Positions 27,001 to 35,601 of a stretch of 64,000 nt of DNA are shown here, in pieces. Numbering within the stretch: position 1 is the first letter of the stretch; every line of letters begins with the position of its first letter. Position numbers and translations under genes: made by a program. The DNA is from Balneolaceae bacterium (GTDB lineage: Bacteria; Bacteroidota; Rhodothermia; Balneolales; Balneolaceae): the NCBI GenBank assembly GCA_020832285.1, contig JAFIFB010000045.1:1-64000 (forward strand). Reading direction: 5' to 3'. Below the pieces are notes generated by a model. It was not told the DNA's origin and searched no databases. It was given only the letters and a program-made list of their open reading frames with translations.

Positions 27001-28744
27001 TGATGCCGATCTGCGCCAGGTGGATATGTGGATTGTTACCTTCATTGTGCCAGATATTGTTCCCGAAGTGGAAGGCAATTCCTCGGGTGAAGGATACATA
27101 TGGGGAACCCGCGATGATTACGATTTTTTCGCCTCATTTGATATTACTGATGTTTTTGCCCGTCCCGCATTTACAAATGTAGGCTACATATTGAATGGAG
27201 AACTGGATTTTTCTCGTCACGATGGCCTTCTCTTCAAAGATATTGAACTTCGGGACAGCCGTAACGGGCGCGGTCTGCTCTACGGTCAGGTCGACCTGGA
27301 TGATTTTTCACCTACCACGGTTCTGAATCTTACACTCGACCTGGATGATCTGCACTTCATGAACAACCCCTACGATCCTGACATCCCATTCTACGGAAGT
27401 ATCTACGGAACGGGGCAGGTGCAGATCATCGGCACCAACTTCAACCCCATGCTTCGCACAACACGTCCGGTGGTCCTTTCCCCGAGATCCCGGATCTCCA
27501 TCCCGCTGGAACCTGAAATTGAGTTTGAGCAAGACCGCCGTTTCATTCAGTTTGTAGAATCTTTTGATCTGCCCTTTTGGGACCGTCAGCTGGCCAGGTT
27601 AGACCGCCAAAATGAAGATGAAGATGGGCCCGATCTCACGTTCCTCGAACTTTTTACGATGGATCTCCAGTTCCAGGCCAGTGACCCTGTAAATGTAAGG
27701 CTGATTTTTGATCCGGTTACCAACGATATTCTCAGCGCTAATGGGACCGGGCAGGTTCGTGTTCTCCTTGAAGACCAGGATGTAAGTATGTTTGGCCGTT
27801 TTAATATTACCGGTGGCGATTACCAGTTTGTGACTGGTGATATTTTTACGCGGCGTCTTACACTTCAGGAAGGTGGTTCCATCAGTTGGTCGGGCGATCT
27901 GGTAGATGCCAGCCTGAACGTTACAGCAGTTTATCGCGCCCGTCCCAATATCTCAACGCTTATGTCTGTATCTGGCCCGGCTTCTACTGCCGATCCCGGC
28001 CAGCGGATTCCGATTGAACTGGTACTGCAAATCGGAGGAACCATTACAGCTGTAGAAAACGACTTTTTCTTCCGTGTTCCTACCGGTATTGAAGGCACTG
28101 TAGATCCAACCATAGCCAGTCAGATCAGTAATCTCAATCAAAACGAAGATGAAAAACTGATACAGGCAACCAGTATTTTGCTTAGTGGTAATTTTATCCC
28201 ATCATCCGGAGCACAGGGACTGGGGCTGGCTGAAGGCCTGTCCGGAACAGCCGTTGTGGTGAACCCGCTTATAACAAGCCAGGTAATCAATCCGCTGCTT
28301 TCCAATCAAATTAATTCTCTTCTCCGCAGTGATATCACCTTCGATATCGATTTTAATCTTACCGCCTTTAATGAAGTAGATCTCGGTGTTGCCCTGCGCC
28401 TGTTTGATGACCGTGTGATCCTCAGACGTGAAGGCCAGATAACCGGTGAACAGAGCGACATTGGAGATATTGGAGCAACCTACAGAATTAACCGGACTTT
28501 TTCGGTAACAGCATTTCACAGACAAGACCCCACTCTCGCTTACACCAGCGGTGTGGAAACCCGTCAGGCACAAGAAATGAACGGAGTTGGACTGGAAGCC
28601 CAGGTTCAATTTAATACCTGGCAGAGCCTGCGTGCACGAATTTCGAGTGCATTCAGATCGTTTTTTGGGCTGCAAGACAGAAAAGAATCAGAAGATGAAT
28701 CATTGGCCAATCAAATTCAGCCAATATCAAAAACAGATAAATGA
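24032..28744 (+). CDS. tamB: Translocation and assembly module protein TamB (DUF490)
   Basis: A 1570-residue AsmA/TamB-type protein with one N-terminal membrane anchor (about residues 10-32) and a long repetitive beta-rich body that forms a hydrophobic groove across the periplasm. The C-terminal part (about 1080-1510) is the TamB/DUF490 domain, with LRLFDDRVILRREGQI near the end. TamB-like proteins move phospholipids to the outer membrane and, with the Omp85 protein TamA, help assemble some outer-membrane proteins. The start is TTG, overlapping the aroB stop. The ATGA overlap with rnr ties the two together. An Omp85-like barrel protein is encoded two genes downstream. Confidence 0.88.
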   Translation: MILRFIHTIWKFFWRTFFVLMVMGILLIGIAIGLLQIPQSKDYIKNEIETTFNEQFEGSLTIGNMSGFLPFTAKAEAGYIYAPGDSLSPVLSFESAEIKITWWELIQRNLVISSLEVTSPSIHIGFLEDDLGLSKAFQQKEQQPQSPILDEDGTPRLLTRISIFAPSISVIDGQVNVDSSVELPENLQLPSPLFVQNLNFTVFLEVTDTEIFFDLPDFIAEIPDSPYEFLELRGQFYNDNRYFELNRFRIGTELGNADFSFEASPVNIFRENIAEQFKNASYRFQITESSFKSGLVRQFTDAYPDFENDLELELISEGTAEKYYIDKLQANVGESSVLISAQAYQLFSPEFAYFARLENVVIHPEKLDWISNTYFDGQYDLERYQLSTIRGELMGDYTALTTDFRAETQAGSLFLNGSLSFDEPITYDLFFEVDSLDITPFLADTVNTSIIRGSITLDGTGTGQEASFTSTIDLGQSQIYGHYADSFIAELIYASNQFNYDIRGGDTELFFSASGLYGFGDGQKTLVTEGEVRNLDIKTFYHDFHADTTNFNSTFSTNLEWTSQDDLTGRVSFEIAPSLINTDTLRAHQFYADLQDINQDSRRLRVTSSFFDGEITGTLQPELIRDYAKYWSAYLKERVGEEFLFNPDYFESEPASDWAFSDGENRTIDVAVDMNVKDLSLFRKYVPDLPDLQSSARFSASINTSQERFLITGSLLDESFRYGDIAAENFNAAFTASFRHDSKLKESSTVDLQLSSDQTEIRGIELKDSYLNLTMRNDSLGVVQYFERLEDDLRVESAFTGFLRPDKFEVIIDELSAGTSEYDWYAEGNPVISYTEGKKLNIEQLVLMSDTDYIEIHGTYSPDPDDVVEYTVREFNLSRISDLIGGRIKFSGILNGDFKTQTLTRIPSIEGNINFEEVRIQERLIGDISLSSVFNSETNQFDTEIHVFTDPEKYSRYYERNDGIGQDLLLTGYFKLPDADIDPDEYLYYFDADLRQVDMWIVTFIVPDIVPEVEGNSSGEGYIWGTRDDYDFFASFDITDVFARPAFTNVGYILNGELDFSRHDGLLFKDIELRDSRNGRGLLYGQVDLDDFSPTTVLNLTLDLDDLHFMNNPYDPDIPFYGSIYGTGQVQIIGTNFNPMLRTTRPVVLSPRSRISIPLEPEIEFEQDRRFIQFVESFDLPFWDRQLARLDRQNEDEDGPDLTFLELFTMDLQFQASDPVNVRLIFDPVTNDILSANGTGQVRVLLEDQDVSMFGRFNITGGDYQFVTGDIFTRRLTLQEGGSISWSGDLVDASLNVTAVYRARPNISTLMSVSGPASTADPGQRIPIELVLQIGGTITAVENDFFFRVPTGIEGTVDPTIASQISNLNQNEDEKLIQATSILLSGNFIPSSGAQGLGLAEGLSGTAVVVNPLITSQVINPLLSNQINSLLRSDITFDIDFNLTAFNEVDLGVALRLFDDRVILRREGQITGEQSDIGDIGATYRINRTFSVTAFHRQDPTLAYTSGVETRQAQEMNGVGLEAQVQFNTWQSLRARISSAFRSFFGLQDRKESEDESLANQIQPISKTDK

Positions 28745-30891
28745 GTCAAAATAAGTTAAGTTCACTTGAAAAAAGTATTATAGAATTATTGAAGTCCTAC
28801 CCCGATGCATCCATTCCGGTACCCCTGCTGGTTGATGCACTGGGACTTCCCAAAAAAAAGGGGGGCCAAAAAATTAAACGAAGCACCAACCGGCTCAAAC
28901 AGCTTGGCCATATTATGGTCACAAAAGGAAATCTTATTCGCCTTAATGAACCGGTTGTAAGTGATGAAAAATTTGTAGAGGGCAAACTGGATGTAACCAG
29001 CCATGGTGATGGCTATGTGATTGTTGAAGGCCGTGATCAGGATATAAAAATTTCTCAAAAATATATGGGAACGGCTCTCAACGGAGATATTGTAAAAGTA
29101 AAACTGCTGGGCTATCACAAAAAAAGTAAAAAACCACTCGGCCGCATTGAAGAAGTTGTGAAGCGGGCTGATACCATTTTTGTGGGCACCCTCGAAGAAG
29201 TCGCCAAAAATACTTATCTGATCAAGACCGATCAGCTTTCATCCCGTGCCGATTTTTTTGTAGATCCTGATGACCTGAATGGGGCAAAACCGGGGCAAAA
29301 AGTTACTTTCAGTCTGATCCGGTGGGATGATATACGGGGTTATCCACAAGCAAAAGTTCTCGATATACTCGGTGATGCGGGTACAAATGAAGCAAATATA
29401 CTTTCAATTCTGGCCGAAAAGCAGTTTAAAAGCGGCTTCCCCGCCGATGTAGAGCGATTCGCCGAAAATATTACCTTCGATATACCTCAACAGGAAATTG
29501 ATCGCAGGAGAGATATTCGTGATGAGGTCGTATTAACGATTGACCCTGCCGATGCCAAAGATTTTGATGACGGACTCAGCATCAAAATGCTCAATAACGG
29601 AAACTATTATCTCGGTGTGCATATTGCTGATGTTACCCACTATATGCCCAGCGGATCACCCCTGGACGAGGAAGCTTACAACCGCGGCACAAGCGTGTAC
29701 CTGGTAGACAGGGTAATCCCCATGCTGCCCGAACGGCTCAGTAACGGAGTTTGCAGCCTGAGACCAAATGAAGACAAATTAGCCTACAGCTGCTTTATGG
29801 AAATAGCACCTAACGGAAAACTGGTTGATTACTCCATTGAAGAAACGGTAATCCACTCCAAACAACGGTTTGTGTATGATGAAGCTCAGGATATTCTGGA
29901 CGGAAAAAACCAGCACAAATTCCACAACGAGCTGAAAATTTTACAGGCACTTGCAAATACACTTCTGGACAAACGATTTCGGGAGGGGTCCATCAACTTC
30001 GAAACTCCCGAACCTAAATTTGTGCTTGACGATACAGGAAAGCCTGTGGATGTGATCGTAAAAGAACGTCTCTTTGCACATAAATTGATTGAAGAGTGCA
30101 TGCTGATGGCCAATAAAACTGTATCTTATCACATTAAAACCCTTCGAAAAAAAGGTAACAAAAGTGTAAAAAACGACCACCCGTTCCTCTATCGGGTTCA
30201 CGACAAACCAGACCTTGAAAAGCTAAATAACATCCGTGAAACGGCGAAGCCTCTCGGAATCGAATTTGATCTTCACGGAACAGTTACATCAAAAACAATT
30301 AACAGCTTACTAAAACAAGTTGAAGACACATCTCTTGAAAATATCATCAATGGCCTGATGCTTCGAGCAATGGCCAAAGCTGAATATTCTCCGAAAAACA
30401 TCGGCCATTTCGGACTTGGGTTTGCAAATTATGCACACTTTACGAGTCCGATCAGGCGTTATCCAGATGTGATCGTACACAGGCTGCTCAAGCGCTACAA
30501 TTCTGGTGCAACGGAATACAATTATACCAAACTTGAAAAAATTGGTGAACATTGCAGCGAGCGGGAGCGTTATGCAGTAGAAGCTGAAAGAGATTCTGTT
30601 AAACTCAAGCAGGTTGAATTTCTTTCAGAGCGTCTCGGTTCAACTTATCAGGGGACCATAAGCGGTGTTACCGAAAATGGTCTTTACATTGTACTTGATG
30701 ATATATACTGTGAAGGAATGATTCGCGTTAGCGATCTTAAGGACGATTATTACGTTTATCATCCACAAATGCATTGTTTAATTGGCAGGTCCAAAGGCAA
30801 AAAATTCCGTCTTGGGGATACCATCAAAACAAAAGTCGCCAACACAAATCTTGAAAAAAGGCAGATCGATCTTACAATTTCAGATTTCTAA
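28741..30891 (+). CDS. rnr: Ribonuclease R
   Basis: A 716-residue 3'-5' exoribonuclease that degrades structured RNA and acts in rRNA and tmRNA turnover. The order is an N-terminal winged-helix region (about 1-75), cold-shock domains (about 80-230), the RNB catalytic domain (about 260-590) with DPADAKDFDDGLSI metal-binding aspartates, and a C-terminal S1 domain (about 630-715, GTISGVTENGLYIVLDD). It lacks the long basic tail of E. coli RNase R. It overlaps tamB by four bases and is followed 13 bp later by the next gene. Confidence 0.93.
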   Translation: MSQNKLSSLEKSIIELLKSYPDASIPVPLLVDALGLPKKKGGQKIKRSTNRLKQLGHIMVTKGNLIRLNEPVVSDEKFVEGKLDVTSHGDGYVIVEGRDQDIKISQKYMGTALNGDIVKVKLLGYHKKSKKPLGRIEEVVKRADTIFVGTLEEVAKNTYLIKTDQLSSRADFFVDPDDLNGAKPGQKVTFSLIRWDDIRGYPQAKVLDILGDAGTNEANILSILAEKQFKSGFPADVERFAENITFDIPQQEIDRRRDIRDEVVLTIDPADAKDFDDGLSIKMLNNGNYYLGVHIADVTHYMPSGSPLDEEAYNRGTSVYLVDRVIPMLPERLSNGVCSLRPNEDKLAYSCFMEIAPNGKLVDYSIEETVIHSKQRFVYDEAQDILDGKNQHKFHNELKILQALANTLLDKRFREGSINFETPEPKFVLDDTGKPVDVIVKERLFAHKLIEECMLMANKTVSYHIKTLRKKGNKSVKNDHPFLYRVHDKPDLEKLNNIRETAKPLGIEFDLHGTVTSKTINSLLKQVEDTSLENIINGLMLRAMAKAEYSPKNIGHFGLGFANYAHFTSPIRRYPDVIVHRLLKRYNSGATEYNYTKLEKIGEHCSERERYAVEAERDSVKLKQVEFLSERLGSTYQGTISGVTENGLYIVLDDIYCEGMIRVSDLKDDYYVYHPQMHCLIGRSKGKKFRLGDTIKTKVANTNLEKRQIDLTISDF

Positions 30892-30904
30892 AAAATAAAA
30901 CTCT

Positions 30905-33900
30905 ATGCGGTTGCTACAAAAATCTCTACTCATCTCCGTACTTGCGCTTTTTATCAGCACAACAGCCATTGAGGAAGCACTTGCTCAATATTTTTTCTTT
31001 GGAAAAAACCGAGTTCAATACGAACGATTCGACTGGCGTTTCATTGAAACCGATCATTTTGATATCTACTATTATGATTCAAAAAACTATCATCTCGCTC
31101 AGTTTACTGCCGAAACGGTTGAATCTTCTTTAAGACAGTTAACCGAAGACCTCGGAGATCAGCTTACAGACCGCATTCCTGTAATTATCTACGACTCACA
31201 CAGCGATTTTTCTCAAACAAACGTGGTTCAGTTACCAGTGGATGCACAGGGAATTGGGGGTGTGACAGATAAATTTAAAAACAGGATGACGCAACCATTT
31301 ATGGGGGATTATGCCGATTTCAGGCGAACCCTTCAGCACGAGTTACTTCACGCTTATATAAACGATGTTTACTACGGTGGATCTGTTCAATCAATCATGC
31401 AAAATAATATTCAGCTTGTATTCCCTCTTTGGTTTGAAGAAGGGCTTGCTGAATTTCTTGCCCTCGGCTGGGATACACAGACCGACATGTTCATGCGTGA
31501 TGCTGTGCTGAATAATGCACTGCCCCCTATTAATCAACTGAGAGGTTTTTACGCTTATCGGGGTGGCCAGGCTTTCTGGTATTACATAGCTGATCAATAC
31601 GGAAGGCCTAAAATAAACGAGATAATGCAGCGAATTAAGACCACGAGGAGTATTGAACGCTCACTGGTTCAATCACTTGGTTTGCAGCTTGATGAATTTT
31701 CAGAGCGCTGGAGAGAGTACTGGCGTCAGCGCTACTTCCCTGAGGTTGCCCAGAGACAAACCTTAAGCTCTGTAGCTACCCACCTCTCAAGACAGGCACG
31801 CACACGAACCTACGATACAAGCCCGACGATCTCCCCGCAAGGCGATCGAATTGCCATGATCACCAACCGGCGGGGTGTTTTTGATGTAATTGTAATCGAT
31901 GCAAACACCGGTGAAAGACTTAAAACTATCATTAGCGGAGCAGACAACCCGATGTTTGAGGAGTTGAATATTCTGAACCCGAACCTTACCTGGTCGCCTG
32001 ATGGTACTCAGCTTGCACTTTCCAGTAAATCGCAAGGACGATACAACCTTGCCATTGTAGACTACGAAACCACAAATACACGCACCATTCGTTTCCCTGA
32101 TCTGGATGCAATTAACTCTGTTGCCTGGTCTCCCGATGGAAGCAAAATTGCATTTGATGGAAATATCGGACCGTATCAGGATATTTTCGTTTACAATCTC
32201 GAAACCAGTGATTTTATAAATCTGACAGGTGATATTTTCACCAACAAAGAACCCGCATGGGGCCCCGATTCTGAAACCGTATATTTTGTATCAAACAGAG
32301 GCGACAAATTACAACCACACTCCTACCTGGCTGGCTACTCAGCAATGATAGATGATTCGTTCTTTAATACCGACCTTTACCGAATGCGTGTAGGAACTAA
32401 CCGTATTGAAAGGCTCACCAACACTATTTGGGATGAAACTCAGCCGACAATCACCAATGATGGTCGTATGCTCTTTGTCTCAGATCAAAATGGTATTCCT
32501 AATATTTATGAATATGACCTCGACAGCCGTTCGGTGTACCCTATTACCGACCTTCAGTCGGGAGTCATGCAAATTTCGGTTTCTCGTGATGGAACACGTC
32601 TTGCATTTAACTCCATCAACCGGGGCTTACCTGATATTTACATGATGCGATCACCTTTCAACCAAAGACGTGATGGCCCTCTGACTCCAAATGCATGGGC
32701 GGAGGAACGTGAAAGCCAGGGTCCCGGTGATCGTGTTCCAGCCATCAGATATGTACAGGAGATGATTGCCTCCCGTCCGCAGGGAAATTTTATTTCTGCC
32801 CGGTTGCTGGATCAGCCTCCTGTCCCGGAAACTTCTGAGCTAACTCAGCTTGACCCCGATGCCGTTGCAGTGGATGAAGAACCCGAGCAGGAAGAGGAAG
32901 AACGTCAAGATCCTGCACGGATTGATTTCAGAAACTATCAGTTCGGTGAATCGGTAATACGAGATACCACTATCAGGCTGAGTGACGACCCTCGGCAGTT
33001 TGAACCTGAAGGAAATATTACTGATGAAGGTTATTACCAGCCGCGTGAGTACAGGTTACAATTTTCGCCTGACTTTAGTTATGCCGCCGGTCAGTTGAGC
33101 ACCTATTACGGAACATCAGCTTTTGCGTTTGTTACACTGACAGATTTATTTGGCGATCATCAGATTTCGTTTGGTTCAAACCTTGTCTTCGATCTTCGAA
33201 ACAGTGATTATACATTCCAATACGGATATCTGCGAAATCGTACAAATTTCTTTACATCATTTTTCCACCAGGCCAGAAATTACCAGACCTTTTTTGGTGA
33301 GTTGCTGCGCTTCCGAACGTTTGGCGGTACAGTCGACTTCCAGTATCCTCTCAATCGCTACCAGCGTTTTGATTACGGTGTATCGGCCATTGGAATAGCA
33401 CGTGATTTCAGCACTGTTCAGGGACTTGGGGGCAGAAATACAGATAATGAACGCTCTTGGTTTCTCTATCCTCAATTAACCTTTACAGCTGATTATACTG
33501 TACCCGGATTCATTACACCCAGAGGTGGTAACCGTTACTCTGTAAGGCTTGCTGCAAGTCCGCCTATTGGTTCGGAGACACCGCAGTTTGCCACACTTTT
33601 AGGTGATTACAGGCAATATATTGACCTTGGAACAGGCTATTCTATTGCCCTGAGGGGATCAGGTGCCGTTTCGCTTGGAAGAGACTCGCAAACTTTTTTC
33701 ATGGGCGGAATGCTGGGCTGGATTAATCAGCGCTGGTCTGATGCAGAGATTCCATTTGATCGCCTGGCTGATACTTTCCTTACACTGCCGGCTACCCCTC
33801 TTCGTGGACACGAGTTTAACACCATTTATGGTGACAAATTTTCCCTGATCAATGCAGAGTTCAGATTTCCACTCTTTGCAGCCATACTGCCCGGGCCTAT

Positions 33901-34288
33901 TCCAATTTTACCGCTATATAATCTTACCGGTGTAGCCTTCGTGGATGCAGGTGCGGCCTGGGGTTTTGATATTCCATATTCCCGCTTTAATGATGCACAA
34001 GGCAATCCTATTGTATATCACGAAACACCGGCAAGATTCGAAGGACGAATCGGCACTAAAAGAGAGGAATATATCAACCCGAATACAGGTTTACTCAGAG
34101 AAGGCCAACCGCGGCAGGGTGATATTCCTACCAGTTTTGTAGATGGTGACATCCTGATCGGTGCTGGGTTTGGACTCCGGACGATTCTTCTCGGCCTCCC
34201 CTTCCGGTATGATATTGGCTGGCCCTACGGAAGAGGAGGTTTTCAGTCAGGTGCAATACACTATTTCTCTATAGGTATTGATTTTTAA
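30905..34288 (+). CDS. Zinc-peptidase / TolB-like propeller / Omp85-like barrel fusion protein
   Basis: A 1127-residue secreted protein (signal peptide about 1-27, ending ALAQ). Residues about 45-290 form a gluzincin-like domain with H145-E-L-L-H149 and a downstream WFEEGLAE (E178/E179) as the probable third zinc ligand. Residues about 300-580 carry six TolB/WD40-type blades (for example TWSPDGTQLALSS, AWSPDGSKIAFDG). An acidic, proline-rich linker follows (about 600-700). Residues about 710-1127 look like a C-terminal Omp85/BamA-type barrel: LRGHEFNTIYGDK, INAEFRFPLF, VAFVDAGAAWGF, FGLRTILLGLPFRYDIGWP, ending HYFSIGIDF. There are no POTRA domains; the peptidase and propeller occupy their place. 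It is last in the operon with tamB and rnr. Role unproven. Confidence 0.8.
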   Translation: MRLLQKSLLISVLALFISTTAIEEALAQYFFFGKNRVQYERFDWRFIETDHFDIYYYDSKNYHLAQFTAETVESSLRQLTEDLGDQLTDRIPVIIYDSHSDFSQTNVVQLPVDAQGIGGVTDKFKNRMTQPFMGDYADFRRTLQHELLHAYINDVYYGGSVQSIMQNNIQLVFPLWFEEGLAEFLALGWDTQTDMFMRDAVLNNALPPINQLRGFYAYRGGQAFWYYIADQYGRPKINEIMQRIKTTRSIERSLVQSLGLQLDEFSERWREYWRQRYFPEVAQRQTLSSVATHLSRQARTRTYDTSPTISPQGDRIAMITNRRGVFDVIVIDANTGERLKTIISGADNPMFEELNILNPNLTWSPDGTQLALSSKSQGRYNLAIVDYETTNTRTIRFPDLDAINSVAWSPDGSKIAFDGNIGPYQDIFVYNLETSDFINLTGDIFTNKEPAWGPDSETVYFVSNRGDKLQPHSYLAGYSAMIDDSFFNTDLYRMRVGTNRIERLTNTIWDETQPTITNDGRMLFVSDQNGIPNIYEYDLDSRSVYPITDLQSGVMQISVSRDGTRLAFNSINRGLPDIYMMRSPFNQRRDGPLTPNAWAEERESQGPGDRVPAIRYVQEMIASRPQGNFISARLLDQPPVPETSELTQLDPDAVAVDEEPEQEEEERQDPARIDFRNYQFGESVIRDTTIRLSDDPRQFEPEGNITDEGYYQPREYRLQFSPDFSYAAGQLSTYYGTSAFAFVTLTDLFGDHQISFGSNLVFDLRNSDYTFQYGYLRNRTNFFTSFFHQARNYQTFFGELLRFRTFGGTVDFQYPLNRYQRFDYGVSAIGIARDFSTVQGLGGRNTDNERSWFLYPQLTFTADYTVPGFITPRGGNRYSVRLAASPPIGSETPQFATLLGDYRQYIDLGTGYSIALRGSGAVSLGRDSQTFFMGGMLGWINQRWSDAEIPFDRLADTFLTLPATPLRGHEFNTIYGDKFSLINAEFRFPLFAAILPGPIPILPLYNLTGVAFVDAGAAWGFDIPYSRFNDAQGNPIVYHETPARFEGRIGTKREEYINPNTGLLREGQPRQGDIPTSFVDGDILIGAGFGLRTILLGLPFRYDIGWPYGRGGFQSGAIHYFSIGIDF

Positions 34289-34335
34289 ATGTTAAAAATT
34301 AACCGGATTCTATTTTGATATCCGGTATAAATCAT

Positions 34336-34391
34336 ACAGGCTTCTGGCAGTGTTTAATCTCATCCAATTGCTGCCCGAAGCCTGTTTTATT
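34336..34391 (+). terminator. Rho-independent terminator closing the rqcH-30905 operon
   Basis: ACAGGCTTC-T-GGCAG (from 34336) pairs with CTGCC-C-GAAGCCTGT (to 34385): 14 of 15 positions, with an 18- to 20-base loop, followed by TTTTATTT. It lies 48 bp after the stop of the large fusion gene and upstream of the pilin-like cassette, separating the two transcripts. Confidence 0.88.
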
Positions 34392-34572
34392 TCCACTCAT
34401 ATTTTATTACCCTTTGATTAAGTCAGAGCTGTAAACTCTTTACCTTTTTATTTCGAAAAACAGACCAACAATGTTTATCTATTTTATTGAAATATTAGAA
34501 AATTTTAATTAATTTATATTGAGAAAGATATCTGTAGTGGCTTTTGATATAAAATGAAAAACCGGGGAAAAA

Positions 34573-34992
34573 ATGTCTACAGGTCAGGTATTGCTAACCT
34601 TAGCGGCGATTGTACTGCTCTCATATATATCGCTGAACATTCAGCAGATGTACGTGCAATCAGTAGGCAGCACTGTGGGTAGCCAGTACACTTCTGATGC
34701 ACTCAATTTTGGTAGAGATTTAAGTGAGCGAGTACAATCTTTCGCATTTAGATATGATCAGCTGATGAATGAGTTTGGAGGCTTGGATGATGTATCTGAT
34801 CCGGGCAGCAGGATTGAATTTACATCACAGGTCGGTGAATCATTTTATGCAACAGTTGAAATTTCTGATGAGGGAGAATTAATCCACAACCAAAATGGAA
34901 GAAAAGCTACGATCAGAGTTTATATTTACAATGATACTTCCGACCAGTATCAACTCCAGGCTGAATATGTAACTGCAATTACAGAGTTATAA
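34573..34992 (+). CDS. Pilin-like small anchored protein (cassette gene 1)
   Basis: A 139-residue protein. It begins MSTGQVLLTLAAIVLLSYISL, a short leader with Gly-Gln followed by a hydrophobic helix (about 5-24), then a beta-rich exported domain with an acidic surface. The arrangement recalls TadE/type IV pilin-like N-termini, but the canonical F1/E5 residues of type IV pilins are absent. It is first of three genes with the same architecture (gaps of 34 and 59 bp). No assembly ATPase, peptidase or platform gene lies in the window. No recognised family; the pilin-like label is inference. Confidence 0.55.
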   Translation: MSTGQVLLTLAAIVLLSYISLNIQQMYVQSVGSTVGSQYTSDALNFGRDLSERVQSFAFRYDQLMNEFGGLDDVSDPGSRIEFTSQVGESFYATVEISDEGELIHNQNGRKATIRVYIYNDTSDQYQLQAEYVTAITEL

Positions 34993-35026
34993 GTTATAGT
35001 AATTTTTTAAAATTTGAGTAATAACC

Positions 35027-35542
35027 ATGGGAATACAAATTGATCTTATCATCCCTCCGATTATTGTAGGCCTGTTAATTATACTGATCTTCAGAGTTAA
35101 TGCCTTTATGGTTGAAACTTCAATTGATAACAGGCTCAACAACGAAGTTCAGGAATTTGCAGATTTGACAGGAACGCTTATACAGGAAGAACTGCGTACA
35201 CTTTCAGCTTTTAATCCAAATAACCTGCCTGACAGCACTTTGACATTCGTAAACCTGGCCGGTGACAGTGTGTTTGTTTCTAAAAACAAAAGAAATTTGG
35301 AGATCATACGCCTCAACCCTAATACATCTATTCCGGACACCACAATTTATCCTTCATCTTTAAAAAGTATTTATTTCATGGCTGAACCCGATTCAGTTAT
35401 AAACCCAATGTTTATCCGGGTACAAATAGAAACGGAAAGCCGACCTGAAAGTCATGCAAGATTCAGAAATAATGTAAACACCGTTAATGCTTTTAGCGAA
35501 AAACAGATTTTTCTGCGCAATTTGGCAGTTTCATCACCGTGA
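35027..35542 (+). CDS. Anchored exported protein (cassette gene 2)
   Basis: A 171-residue protein with one N-terminal membrane helix (about residues 7-27, IDLIIPPIIVGLLIILIF), then a helical stretch (NRLNNEVQEFADLTGTLIQEEL) as in pilin spines, and a beta-rich exported domain. There is no cleavable signal peptide. It lies between two proteins of the same plan and is probably co-transcribed with them. No family recognised. Confidence 0.55.
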   Translation: MGIQIDLIIPPIIVGLLIILIFRVNAFMVETSIDNRLNNEVQEFADLTGTLIQEELRTLSAFNPNNLPDSTLTFVNLAGDSVFVSKNKRNLEIIRLNPNTSIPDTTIYPSSLKSIYFMAEPDSVINPMFIRVQIETESRPESHARFRNNVNTVNAFSEKQIFLRNLAVSSP

Positions 35543-35601
35543 ACTATGTTTTACAATTCATTCATGTATTGATAATCACAATTTAAAAATAATGTAAAGG
35601 C

